Shown: piece by piece, positions 43,082-51,155 of the stretch
Layout of the letters: the number at the start of each line of letters is the position of its first letter
How positions within the stretch are numbered: the first letter of the stretch is position 1
Assembly (NCBI GenBank): GCA_019359315.1
Contig: JAHHHO010000041.1
Coordinates: 1 to 51,155, forward strand
Direction of reading: 5' to 3'
From: Myxacorys californica WJT36-NPBG1
GTDB lineage: Bacteria; Cyanobacteriota; Cyanobacteriia; Leptolyngbyales; Leptolyngbyaceae
Length of the DNA: 51,155 nucleotides
The notes under the pieces: generated by a model
The model's database searches: none
The model's input: the letters and a program-made list of their open reading frames with translations, nothing else
What the model was told of the DNA's origin: nothing
Made by a program: the position numbers and the translations under genes

Positions 43082-44437
43082 ATGACTGCTTCTCCCCGTC
43101 GCTACCACATCACCACCTTCGGCTGTCAAATGAACAAAGCCGACTCCGAACGCATGGCGGGCATTCTCGAAACCATGGGCTTCCAATCAGTAGAAGAACC
43201 CAACGATGCAGATCTCATTCTCTACAACACCTGTACGATTCGAGACAATGCAGAGCAGAAAGTGTATTCCTACTTAGGTAGACAAGCACGGCGAAAGCAG
43301 GAAAACCCAGACTTAACGCTGGTCGTTGCTGGATGTGTGGCACAGCAGGAAGGCGAATCGCTCTTACGTCGCGTCCCAGAACTCGATTTGGTAATGGGTC
43401 CACAACACGCGAATCAACTCCAAGATTTATTAGAGCAAGTGTTTAGCGGCAATCAAGTCGTTGCCACTGACCCGATTCACATTGTTGAAGACATCACCAA
43501 ACCCAGACGCGACAGCAAAGTGACCGCTTGGGTGAATGTAATTTATGGCTGTAATGAACGCTGTACCTATTGCGTTGTTCCTAGCGTTCGCGGAGTTGAG
43601 CAGTCTCGCACACCTGAAATGATTCGGGCTGAAGTTGAGGAGCTTGGACGGCAAGGCTATAAAGAAATCACCTTACTGGGTCAGAATATTGATGCGTATG
43701 GTCGAGATCTTCCGGGTGTAACGCCCGAAGGTCGTCGCTTAAACACGTTTACAGATTTGCTTTACTTCGTGCATGATGTTCCGGGTATCGATCGCATCCG
43801 TTTCGCCACCAGTCATCCCCGCTACTTTACCGAACGACTGATCCGCGCCTGTGCCGAACTGCCAAAAGTGTGTGAACACTTCCACATTCCGTTTCAGTCG
43901 GGAGACAACGACGTTCTCAAAGCAATGGCGCGGGGCTACACCCACGATCGCTATCGGCGGATCATTGAAACAATTCGGGAGTACATGCCTGATGCGTCAA
44001 TCAGTGCGGATGCGATCGTCGGATTCCCGGGTGAAACAGAAGCCCAATTCGAGAACACCCTCAAACTGGTTGAAGATATCGGCTTCGATTTAGTCAACAC
44101 TGCCGCCTACTCTCCTCGTCCGGGAACGCCTGCGGCAATTTGGCAGAGCCAACTTTCTGAAGAGGTGAAAGCGGATCGATTGCAACGACTGAACCATTTG
44201 GTATCGGTGCAGGCATCCGAGCGATCGCAGCGCTACGCTGGACGCATTGAAGAAATTTTGGTTGAAGATCAAAACTCCAAAGACCCCACACAAGTAATGG
44301 GACGCACTCGCGGCAATCGCCTCACCTTTTTTGAGGGGAATATCAATGACTTGAAAGGCAAACTAGTGGAGGTCAAAATTACTGAAGTCCGCCCGTTCAG
44401 CCTGACAGGTCAGCCATTAATTGAAGCCCGGCTGTAG
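43082..44437 (+). CDS. miaB: tRNA methylthiotransferase MiaB
   Basis: Start ATG 43082 ([13 protein letters not shown]) gives 451 residues; a TTG four codons earlier is less likely. MiaB adds a methylthio group to N6-isopentenyladenosine-37 of tRNAs reading U-starting codons. Cys in [15 protein letters not shown] and AGCVAQQ bind one iron-sulphur cluster. The radical SAM CxxxCxxC is in [13 protein letters not shown]. The C-terminal TRAM domain (about 385-450) binds RNA ([21 protein letters not shown]). Length and motifs are normal. Confidence 0.96.
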   Translation: MTASPRRYHITTFGCQMNKADSERMAGILETMGFQSVEEPNDADLILYNTCTIRDNAEQKVYSYLGRQARRKQENPDLTLVVAGCVAQQEGESLLRRVPELDLVMGPQHANQLQDLLEQVFSGNQVVATDPIHIVEDITKPRRDSKVTAWVNVIYGCNERCTYCVVPSVRGVEQSRTPEMIRAEVEELGRQGYKEITLLGQNIDAYGRDLPGVTPEGRRLNTFTDLLYFVHDVPGIDRIRFATSHPRYFTERLIRACAELPKVCEHFHIPFQSGDNDVLKAMARGYTHDRYRRIIETIREYMPDASISADAIVGFPGETEAQFENTLKLVEDIGFDLVNTAAYSPRPGTPAAIWQSQLSEEVKADRLQRLNHLVSVQASERSQRYAGRIEEILVEDQNSKDPTQVMGRTRGNRLTFFEGNINDLKGKLVEVKITEVRPFSLTGQPLIEARL

Positions 44438-44957
44438 CGTTTTCAAGCCCAGCCCTTCAATCAAGGATGAAGTTGATACGGTTCTGGCGGATCGAGTAGC
44501 CCAAGGCCAGAGTAAATTGGCAGAACGAGTTGACGCAGGGCAGGAAATTGGTGACCGAAAACGAGTACTCCTGCATACACCTCCCTCCACCGAGCAAAAG
44601 CGTGTTGGGCGCATCGATGCGGCGTGTCAAGCTGCCTGCCAGCAATTTTCAAACGCCACCATATAAAGTATTTTTGCTTAAGTAGTAAAGATATAATCTT
44701 GCCCGAATGGCGATCTTTATCTTTAATAGTGCGTTTTTCAGACTCGTATAGTGCCATCTCACTCACGCCTGGATCAATTGCCTTACTACCTGCGGCTTTG
44801 ACGTATCTTTCTCACAGCTGAGTTCTATCAGGACATCTAAGGAATCTTTTCATTCAATCGGGTGATTCCAGAATTTTCTATTAGCACGAAAATAAACTGA
44901 TTAAGTCAATATCAACGAACGTTCTACCCACGTTTTGCCCTTTAGCAACAAAGCGCA
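44438..44957. other. Intergenic region, possibly with a decayed reading frame
   Basis: No intact gene is supported in these 520 bp. Overlapping frames on both strands at 44457-44766 give protein-like but unrecognised text without start signals; decay of an older gene or insertion element is possible. The last 100 bp should hold the promoter of the kinase operon. Confidence 0.35.
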
Positions 44958-46247
44958 ATGCCATTGAATTACGGCGAGTTGGCGACTCACGTTCAAGCTC
45001 TTCAAGTCCAACTCAGATCTTTTGAGCAAACTCTTAGTCTTCCTTTAGAGGTTCACAATTCGCAGCTTGCACAACAGCTAGAGCGACTGGATCAAACAGT
45101 TGTGAGCCTATCAGAGCAAGTTAGCGTCATCAATCAATCCGTCGCTGGCGATTCTAGCCAAGCTGAGGTGCTGACCCCTCCCATTCATGAAGAATATTGG
45201 CGAGCGCTCAGCGTTTGCCTGCCTGTTGGACTTTTTACCTGCGATCGTCAAGGGCAATGTATTTACCTTAATCGGCGTGGACAAGACATCACAGGCTGCA
45301 CTGCTGAAGAGAGCTTGGGAGACGGATGGACTCGATTTGTCTACGCTCAAGATCGCGATCGCGTGATAGCCGACTGGTTCTCCGATGCTCTAGCAGGACA
45401 CCCACACAGCAGCGAATTTCGGGTTCAGCCCCCCCAAGGAGAACTGCGGTGGATTCATATTCGCACTGCACCCATCTTGACCGACCAAGGCGAATTTGTT
45501 GGGCACACCGGCACGATCGAAGACATTACCAAACAAAAACTGGCCGAAGCGCAGATTAGAGCCTCTCTCAGCGAGAAAGAAGCGCTGCTCAAAGAAATTC
45601 ATCACCGAGTCAAAAATAATCTACAAATCATCTCAAGTCTGATCTACTTGCAAGCCCAGCGAATTGCTGATCCAGAAGCGCGTCAAATCTTTGAAGAGAG
45701 CCAAAGTCGAATTAGCTCTATGGCACTCGTACACGACAGTTTATATCGCTCCCAAAACTTCGCTCGAATTAATTTGTCAGAGTATATTCAAACCCTTACC
45801 GCCAGCCTTTTTAATACCTATCGAATACAGCCAGAACTTGTCAAACTTGACGTCAGCGTCGAAAAAGGCATCGTAGTCAGTTTAGATCGTGCTGTTCCTT
45901 GCGGCTTAATTCTCAACGAACTGATGACCAACGCTTTAAAGCACGGCTTCACCGACGAGCAACAAGGGGAAGTGCGAGTGACATTAACCTTAAGCCGGCC
46001 AGCGTGTGGTCTTGCCGCAGCGATTGACGCCAATTCCGGCACCAATTCTTTAGAGCCTGACCAGGACAGTCGCATTTGTCTAATCGTTGAAAATGACGGC
46101 AACCACTTACCCGACACCTTTGAGCTACAGACAATTCAGTCAATGGGATTGCGCCTTGTCAATGCGTTAGTCAACCAGATTCAAGGCGAAGTTGAAGTCG
46201 AGAAAACCGCTAAAACTCGGTTTAAAGTTACATTCAACGGTGCGTGA
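44958..46247 (+). CDS. Soluble PAS histidine kinase (HisKA_2 type)
   Basis: A 429-residue kinase without membrane segments. It has an N-terminal coiled coil (about 5-65), one PAS domain (about 80-195, [19 protein letters not shown]) and a HisKA_2 dimerisation domain with phospho-acceptor His216 ([19 protein letters not shown]), then an HATPase ([27 protein letters not shown]). The domain order matches two-component light- or redox-responsive kinases. The next gene starts 55 bp downstream in the same direction and encodes a receiver fused to a kinase-like module, the likely partner. Confidence 0.9.
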   Translation: MPLNYGELATHVQALQVQLRSFEQTLSLPLEVHNSQLAQQLERLDQTVVSLSEQVSVINQSVAGDSSQAEVLTPPIHEEYWRALSVCLPVGLFTCDRQGQCIYLNRRGQDITGCTAEESLGDGWTRFVYAQDRDRVIADWFSDALAGHPHSSEFRVQPPQGELRWIHIRTAPILTDQGEFVGHTGTIEDITKQKLAEAQIRASLSEKEALLKEIHHRVKNNLQIISSLIYLQAQRIADPEARQIFEESQSRISSMALVHDSLYRSQNFARINLSEYIQTLTASLFNTYRIQPELVKLDVSVEKGIVVSLDRAVPCGLILNELMTNALKHGFTDEQQGEVRVTLTLSRPACGLAAAIDANSGTNSLEPDQDSRICLIVENDGNHLPDTFELQTIQSMGLRLVNALVNQIQGEVEVEKTAKTRFKVTFNGA

Positions 46248-46302
46248 ATGCGACCGACTCGCCCTACAATGCTGGAAGATTTGTATCGGGATTAGTTAAG
46301 CA

Positions 46303-48483
46303 TTGAGAGCGGCAAAAATTCTGATTGTAGAAGACGAACGGGTCGTCGCTTGGCATGTGCAAGAAGCTCTGTACAAGCTCGGACATCACGTGGTCGGCAT
46401 TGCAACGACAGCAAAAGAGGCATTTCAGTATGCGTTAGACCAGCCGCCTGATCTGGTCTTGATGGATATCTGTCTTCAAGGAAGCAGCCTGGACGGCGTA
46501 TCTGCCGCCGAATATCTTTATCTGCAACTTGATGTCCCGGTCGTTTACTTAACCGCCCATGCTGACCAACACACTCTCCGCCGCGCAACTGAAACTTCAC
46601 CCTTTGGCTATCTGGTCAAACCCTTTCAGGAAGTCGATCTGCATTCTACAATTCAAATCGCGCTGCGGCGACATCAGCTAGAGCAAGCCCTTAAAGCGGT
46701 ACAGCAATGGTATGCAACGACCTTAATTAGTATTGGAGATGCCACGATCGCAACCGATGTCGATGGCTTTGTTGCCTTTCTAAATCCCACTGCCGAAATT
46801 CTGACGGGATGGACGCAGGAGCAGGCGTTAGGAGCCTTTGCATCTCAGGTGCTAGACCTCGTGGATGAAGACACGGGAGCGGCGATCGACAATCCAATTT
46901 TGGCAGCATTGTGTCAAGGCGATACAATTACGTTGCCTAGCCGAGCCCTGCTGCGATCGCGGGATGGGTCTGTTCATCCCGTTGGCGATAGTGCCTCTCC
47001 GATTCGCAACCGTAAAGGTGAGATTATTGGGGGAGTAATGGTGTTTCAAGATATCAGCGATCGCCGATGTCAAGAGCAGACCCTGCAAAAGCAGAATCAG
47101 GTTCTAGAACAGTCTCAAGACCAGCTAACCGCTCAACTCTGGGAGCAAACTGTGCAACTTCAGCAAGCCATTGCCTGTACTCAACTACTGAAGCGAGTGT
47201 TAGAGCGGTTTGCATCTCAGAGCGCTGAAGAGTGCGCTGAAGAGCCATCCTTTAACTCCGTGTCAACATGGGTGAGCCGTAATTCGGTGCTGCACCTGCT
47301 GCTGCAAGAGGTGGGGCAGGTGTTGGACGTGGAGTATTGCTGGGTAGCATTGCAGGATGCTGATCAGCGCTTTGTCACTATTGCTTACGAGCATCGTCCT
47401 ACTGATAGAGGATGTAAGCGCTCTGCGATCGGAGAACAGATCTATTTAGAAGACTTTTCACGCTTCTATCTCCGGCTAATGCAGCATCAATTTTGGATCA
47501 ATCCATCGCCTGAGGTTTTACCATCACTGTACCAATCGTTTCTCGACGCCAAGTCTCAACTGATCGTGTGTCCGATTCAAGATGACCAGCGCGTGATTGG
47601 TGAAATTGGCATCGTGATGCGCCATTTGTCGACTCAGTCCCCGCTGCAAGGAGAGTTGATTGCTCAAACGGTCAACCAAGCCGCGATCGCGCTCTACCAG
47701 ACCCAACGACACCAAGCGGCGCAAGCTCAGGTGAGAGAACTGCAACGCCTCAACGTTCTGAAAGATGAGTTTCTCCAAGCCCTATCGCGAGAGTTGAGGA
47801 CGCCCCTCACGAATATGCGGATGGCCGTAGAAATGGTGCAGCGCATTGCTCAAATGTTGAAAACAAGCAGTCTTCAGTCCATGCATCCAGACGCAACAGA
47901 GGCGTTGTGGGGTAAGTTCGACCGCTATTTGCAGATTTTGCAGCAAGAGTGGCAGGACGAATGTGAACTCGTCAATAATTTGCTTGATTTTCAAAGCACT
48001 GCCGCGTTAGCGCAAGCGCTGCCCAGCCACTCGCTCTACCTACAACTCTGGCTACCGGAAGTCGTGAATCGCTTTCAGGAGGAGGCGAAACGCAAGCAAC
48101 AGTTTCTAAACTCCCGGATTGCCGATGACTTGCCTGCGATCGCGGTGCACTCGCCAACGCTCGATCGCCTTTTGACGGAGTTGCTCAAGAACGCATGTCA
48201 ATTCACGCCACCAGAGCATGTGATTCAGGTAGCAGCGCAGGCTCACGGCGGGCAGCTAGAACTATCGGTGAGCAACACCGGAACCGAACTGTCGAGCGCT
48301 GAGCAGATGCAGATTTTCGAGCCGTTCTACCGCAGCGCCAACGAAGGATGGAGCGGCTTCGGATTAGGCTTAGCCTTAGTCAAGCGGCTCGCGATCGCGC
48401 TTAAGGGTCAAATCCGAGTAGAGAGCGAATCAAATCAGACTCGATTTGTCCTGACGCTGCCGATCACCCAGGATCTTGCATAA
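46303..48483 (+). CDS. REC-PAS-GAF-like kinase homologue lacking the phospho-acceptor His
   Basis: A 726-residue protein with a receiver (Asp55 in LVLMDICLQG), PAS (about 135-255), coiled coil, GAF-like region (about 325-465), HisKA-like dimerisation domain and HATPase (Asn630, GLGLALVKRL). In the dimerisation motif the invariant His is Arg496 (FLQALSRELRTPLTNM; codon CGA), although flanking residues are intact and the ATPase motifs look functional. It therefore cannot autophosphorylate at the normal place; it may phosphorylate another kinase in trans, act as a phosphatase or be a regulator. Start TTG 46303: no ATG fits, since a stop is in frame just upstream. It closely follows the HisKA_2 kinase gene, whose product may phosphorylate Asp55. 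Confidence 0.88.
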   Translation: MRAAKILIVEDERVVAWHVQEALYKLGHHVVGIATTAKEAFQYALDQPPDLVLMDICLQGSSLDGVSAAEYLYLQLDVPVVYLTAHADQHTLRRATETSPFGYLVKPFQEVDLHSTIQIALRRHQLEQALKAVQQWYATTLISIGDATIATDVDGFVAFLNPTAEILTGWTQEQALGAFASQVLDLVDEDTGAAIDNPILAALCQGDTITLPSRALLRSRDGSVHPVGDSASPIRNRKGEIIGGVMVFQDISDRRCQEQTLQKQNQVLEQSQDQLTAQLWEQTVQLQQAIACTQLLKRVLERFASQSAEECAEEPSFNSVSTWVSRNSVLHLLLQEVGQVLDVEYCWVALQDADQRFVTIAYEHRPTDRGCKRSAIGEQIYLEDFSRFYLRLMQHQFWINPSPEVLPSLYQSFLDAKSQLIVCPIQDDQRVIGEIGIVMRHLSTQSPLQGELIAQTVNQAAIALYQTQRHQAAQAQVRELQRLNVLKDEFLQALSRELRTPLTNMRMAVEMVQRIAQMLKTSSLQSMHPDATEALWGKFDRYLQILQQEWQDECELVNNLLDFQSTAALAQALPSHSLYLQLWLPEVVNRFQEEAKRKQQFLNSRIADDLPAIAVHSPTLDRLLTELLKNACQFTPPEHVIQVAAQAHGGQLELSVSNTGTELSSAEQMQIFEPFYRSANEGWSGFGLGLALVKRLAIALKGQIRVESESNQTRFVLTLPITQDLA

Positions 48484-48539
48484 CTCAGTCATCCTCTTTG
48501 CGTTAGCATCCCTCTTTGCAAAACATGGCGCAGGCGCCC

Positions 48540-50654
48540 CTACGAATTGCGCATTGCCAAAGGTTCTTCAATTCGCTGGATGCGCTGAATCAAATTAGGC
48601 TTTGGCATGGCCTGCGGTTTGCCCATTCCGTAAGTGAGGGCATAGCTTTGTGCTAACAACCAAAGCCATAACCTCGGAAATCTTGGCTCCAGCCACGGTT
48701 GCACTTGAGAGAGCAATCCGGGCAACCAACCGCTTAGTAGCCAACTCAGAAAAGCATTCATGCCAAAATCAAGATAGTTCCCAAACCAGCGCAGTAAATC
48801 TTTTGCGCCGGCCATTTGCCAAATCCACAGCATTAAGGCAGGATTTTTGCGAGCGGCGATCAGGGCCATCCGGTTAAACCGCAGCCACGTGACTCGATCT
48901 TTAATAAAGGCATCTGCGATCGCAGGCGGTTGAGTTGCCAACACACCGAAGAACGTGTTGAGCATCGAATTAATTCGCGCTGGAGGCAAGATCTGACCCG
49001 TCGGAACCATCATTCCTTTCGAGAACATCCACGTCACAGAGACGTTGCTTTGATAGGCGCGAATTTGGTTCAGGTGCTTTGCCTTTAGTAAGTCGTGCTT
49101 CAGGGCCGTATCGAGCAAGTGAGTCAACCGAGACAAGTTGCGAACCAGCGACCCAAACCCCGTAAACACCAGGGGAGATTGCAGCGAAGCGGCATCCCCG
49201 ATCGCAATCAAGCGATCAAACGCAATCGTGCGATCGCGGCTACCCACACTAAAATGACCCGGAATGTAGCCAAACGTCGCTTTCTTCCACGTCAGCTTTT
49301 CCATATCACAGCGTCGATACTCCGGCAGAATCGAGAAGAAATCCTCGTACATCTCCAGCAACGATCCCGGATTCTCTGGATGGGCTTGATGATAGTGAAA
49401 CAGATAAAACGTCAGTTCTTTTTCATAGGCTGGGAACAGTTCCCAAATCAGTTGCCGTCCACGAGAAATATCGCCGTGGCTATTTAGAACATCTCCAAAC
49501 TGCGCATCCCAGACCCCCGCCTCAAACCCATCTTCGATGACAGCGCCCACGGTTGGGCAAACGCTATCAAAGGCTCGTCCACCGTTCAATTGCCAGGCAA
49601 TGGGGGACGCGGTTCCCATCGCATCAATGAGTAATCGTCCCGTAACCTGGCGGTCTGTGCCGCTCGGTAAGTGAGTTGCCCCAATCCTGACCTGATCTTC
49701 GCCAATGTCTGCCCGTTGAAATTCAGTTTCGTCCCAAATTTCGCCGCCGCACTCGCGCAGTTTCTCGCCGCAGAGCTTGAGAAGTTTTTCAGCATCGATC
49801 GCAATATTGAGAACCGTTGGGGTATGGAGAATGGGCGCTTTGGCTTGCGGCGGATTATTGGCATCAAAGAATTTATGAAAGCCATCTACATACTCGCGAG
49901 CAATTACGCGATCGAACTCCGCAGGCGTAAATAATCCTAGATCAATTAAACTTTGGAACTCGCTACGAGAAATGTTCCACTCTCGATTCATCCGTCCAAA
50001 GGGCAAGCGCTCTAGCAGCAGCACGCGATAGCCTAGCTTTGCCATCACAGCCGCATGAATGATGCCAAGTGCGCCCCCAATATAAATGAGGTCGAAGGAG
50101 GGCGGGAGCTGTATTGGATCAGCAGAGGGATTTCCTTCTGCAAAGATAACTTGTTTTGGTTGCTGCGGATGTTGCACGCCTTCACGCCAGCGCTGTTCCC
50201 ACCAATACACGCGAGTTAAATCATATTCTCCGTTAGGAATCTTTTTGAAGAAATGGACGGTTTGAGGATAGTCCTGTTCCAGTGCTTCAAAAATTGTTTG
50301 TTGAGAAAGATCAATTTTTGGTGGTTCTGGGTAGATTTGCGGAAAGTATGCTCTAATATCAGAAATCAAATTCTTGAGAATCCGATCTTCACCGGCGATC
50401 GCTCGGTCTGCCCATCGAAACACTTTGAGATACGTCGTGCGCTGAACCGACCACACAAAGATTGAAAGTTCGGGGATTGAAAGTTCGGGAATGGACGGTG
50501 GAATCTGCGACGCTGTCCCCTCTGAGAACTGAACTCGACAGCCTGCTGCCGTAGCTATCTTCTCACCGCGCTCCGGTTGATACTCAGTTTGTAACCAAGC
50601 CGTCACCGATCCTGAGTCGGGAGTGGGAACTTCGATGTAAAGAATTTCTTTCAT
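48540..50654 (-). CDS. cruA: CruA-type lycopene cyclase
   Basis: A 704-residue FAD-dependent protein. The Rossmann motif at about 188-217 (DLIYIGGALGIIHAAVMAKLG) is followed by ERLPFGRMNREWNISRSEF, a segment typical of the CruA lineage of lycopene cyclases, which close the beta-rings of lycopene on the way to carotenoids. Further marks are LLIDAMGTASPIAWQLNGG and IAIGDAASLQSPLVFTGFGSLVRNL. The length fits CruA, although a CruP-like role cannot be excluded by eye. The 15-bp segment near residues 53-62 (IPELSIPELS) is a tandem duplication. It is membrane-associated, with several hydrophobic stretches near the C-terminus. Confidence 0.85.
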   Translation of the reverse strand: MKEILYIEVPTPDSGSVTAWLQTEYQPERGEKIATAAGCRVQFSEGTASQIPPSIPELSIPELSIFVWSVQRTTYLKVFRWADRAIAGEDRILKNLISDIRAYFPQIYPEPPKIDLSQQTIFEALEQDYPQTVHFFKKIPNGEYDLTRVYWWEQRWREGVQHPQQPKQVIFAEGNPSADPIQLPPSFDLIYIGGALGIIHAAVMAKLGYRVLLLERLPFGRMNREWNISRSEFQSLIDLGLFTPAEFDRVIAREYVDGFHKFFDANNPPQAKAPILHTPTVLNIAIDAEKLLKLCGEKLRECGGEIWDETEFQRADIGEDQVRIGATHLPSGTDRQVTGRLLIDAMGTASPIAWQLNGGRAFDSVCPTVGAVIEDGFEAGVWDAQFGDVLNSHGDISRGRQLIWELFPAYEKELTFYLFHYHQAHPENPGSLLEMYEDFFSILPEYRRCDMEKLTWKKATFGYIPGHFSVGSRDRTIAFDRLIAIGDAASLQSPLVFTGFGSLVRNLSRLTHLLDTALKHDLLKAKHLNQIRAYQSNVSVTWMFSKGMMVPTGQILPPARINSMLNTFFGVLATQPPAIADAFIKDRVTWLRFNRMALIAARKNPALMLWIWQMAGAKDLLRWFGNYLDFGMNAFLSWLLSGWLPGLLSQVQPWLEPRFPRLWLWLLAQSYALTYGMGKPQAMPKPNLIQRIQRIEEPLAMRNS

Positions 50655-50802
50655 CTGAGGGGGCTAAACTCCGAAACGATTACTGAAATAGAGAGGTTGA
50701 CAGAATTTTAAAATCCGAGATACTCCTAATACGATCTCAAGTTAAAGAACGTTACAACGTTACTCATAATGCTCCAACGCTTTAATACTGCTCAATCCTG
50801 CC

Positions 50803-51036
50803 ATGAATTATCCCATCCCAGCGACCCCCGAAGAACTAGTTAATTTCCGTCAAGAACCCGTAACGGAAGAGTTGGTAGCCGCTGCGATCGTAGCTGTGGT
50901 TCGGCAAGCGCGGGCAAACGGGCAGTCTCTAGAAGAATTGATGGTCGAAGTCTTAACGGACGATAGCCTCCTCGAAGGTCAACAGCGGCGGTGGCTCAGT
51001 CAATTGGTCGAGCAGACGTGGCAGACTCTCTCCTGA
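50803..51036 (+). CDS. Small protein of unknown function
   Basis: A 77-residue protein I do not recognise. It is predicted to be helical: VTEELVAAAIVAVVRQARANG, SLEELMVEVLTDDSLL and QRRWLSQLVEQTWQTL. No signal peptide, Cys or membrane segment. It is divergent from cruA. The coherent amphipathic helices and clean ATG make it probably real. Confidence 0.6.
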   Translation: MNYPIPATPEELVNFRQEPVTEELVAAAIVAVVRQARANGQSLEELMVEVLTDDSLLEGQQRRWLSQLVEQTWQTLS

Positions 51037-51056
51037 GCCTGGTTGACTGACAAAAC

Positions 51057-51155
51057 TCAAACCGCAAAAGCATAAGATGTGAAAGTGAATTCTCGCTCTA
51101 ACTGCTTTTGAGTTTGTTGTTTCGAGGCAAAAGCAGGTTCAGGATCGGACTTTCC
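51057..51155 (-). CDS. Possible C-terminal end of a minus-strand gene
   Basis: Read on the minus strand, one frame is open from the window edge to a TGA at 51057-51059. It ends FASKQQTQKQLEREFTFTSY plus AFAV (32 residues in all). The composition is protein-like but I do not recognise it, and the start is outside the window. The convergent gene ends 20 bp away. Confidence 0.4.
   Translation of the reverse strand, partial: GKSDPEPAFASKQQTQKQLEREFTFTSYAFAV

Noticed and set aside
44461-44766. Minus-strand frame of 101 residues between miaB and the PAS kinase
   Set aside because: No start signal, no family, and competing open frames on both strands; perhaps a decayed gene but unsupported.
1-51155. 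CRISPR array
   Set aside because: The tandem arrays have no spacers: units are contiguous and imperfect, and no cas gene is present.

Overview
This is a stretch of cyanobacterial chromosome. The evidence is the very frequent octamer GCGATCGC (HIP1) in and between genes, together with cyanobacterium-typical genes: a CruA-type lycopene cyclase, an Ssl1498-type light-harvesting-like small protein, DUF3153 and DUF2358 proteins, an Rcp1-like response regulator and bilin-binding-type (cyanobacteriochrome) GAF domains. The multi-sensor kinases and abundant tandem repeats suggest a larger filamentous genome, but I cannot name the genus. No tRNA, rRNA, CRISPR array or intact insertion sequence was seen.

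Layout. 0.2-2.3 kb: a cupin gene broken by a one-base frameshift, then a CocE/NonD-family hydrolase carrying an in-frame palindromic insert. 2.4-8.7 kb (minus): a three-gene signalling operon made of a membrane PAS histidine kinase with an ethylene-receptor-like N-terminus, an Rcp1-like regulator, and a REC-GAF-GAF kinase whose two GAF domains carry cyanobacteriochrome signatures. 9.2-11.1 kb: two small unknown beta-rich proteins and a DHFR-like reductase. 11.3-14.4 kb: a kinase with three tandem red/green-type cyanobacteriochrome GAF domains plus a fourth that lacks the bilin Cys. 14.4-21.5 kb: a 21-bp repeat array, an ATP-grasp ligase, and a minus-strand run of a two-gene ABC exporter, an OGFr-domain protein and a transglutaminase-like protein. 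21.7-24.6 kb: an SLH protein, a GHL10-type glycoside hydrolase and a small HTH-like protein. 24.9-30.7 kb: thiG, the light-harvesting-like small protein, a TPR protein, argB and an alpha/beta hydrolase. 30.7-39.9 kb: Uma2 nuclease, a second 21-bp array, a TPR/DUF3153 pair, an AI-2E-type permease, a LapA-domain protein, scpA, a nucleotidyl-sugar pyrophosphorylase, a voltage-gated channel with a zinc ribbon, and cobS. 40-51 kb: DUF2358, a third 21-bp array, a Ser/Thr kinase with a duplicated membrane module, miaB, a two-gene kinase operon whose second member has Arg in place of the phospho-acceptor His, cruA, and a small unknown gene.

Two themes stand out. The first is photosensory and two-component signalling: five histidine-kinase-like proteins, two of them multi-chromophore candidates. 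One sensor lacks the copper/ethylene Cys and one kinase lacks its His, so several look rewired rather than standard. The second is a recurring 21-bp period in unrelated intergenic regions (14.8, 24.8, 31.5 and 40.5 kb). Two of the arrays share the core GTTGCTTCTG. This period is both seven codons and about two turns of B-DNA.
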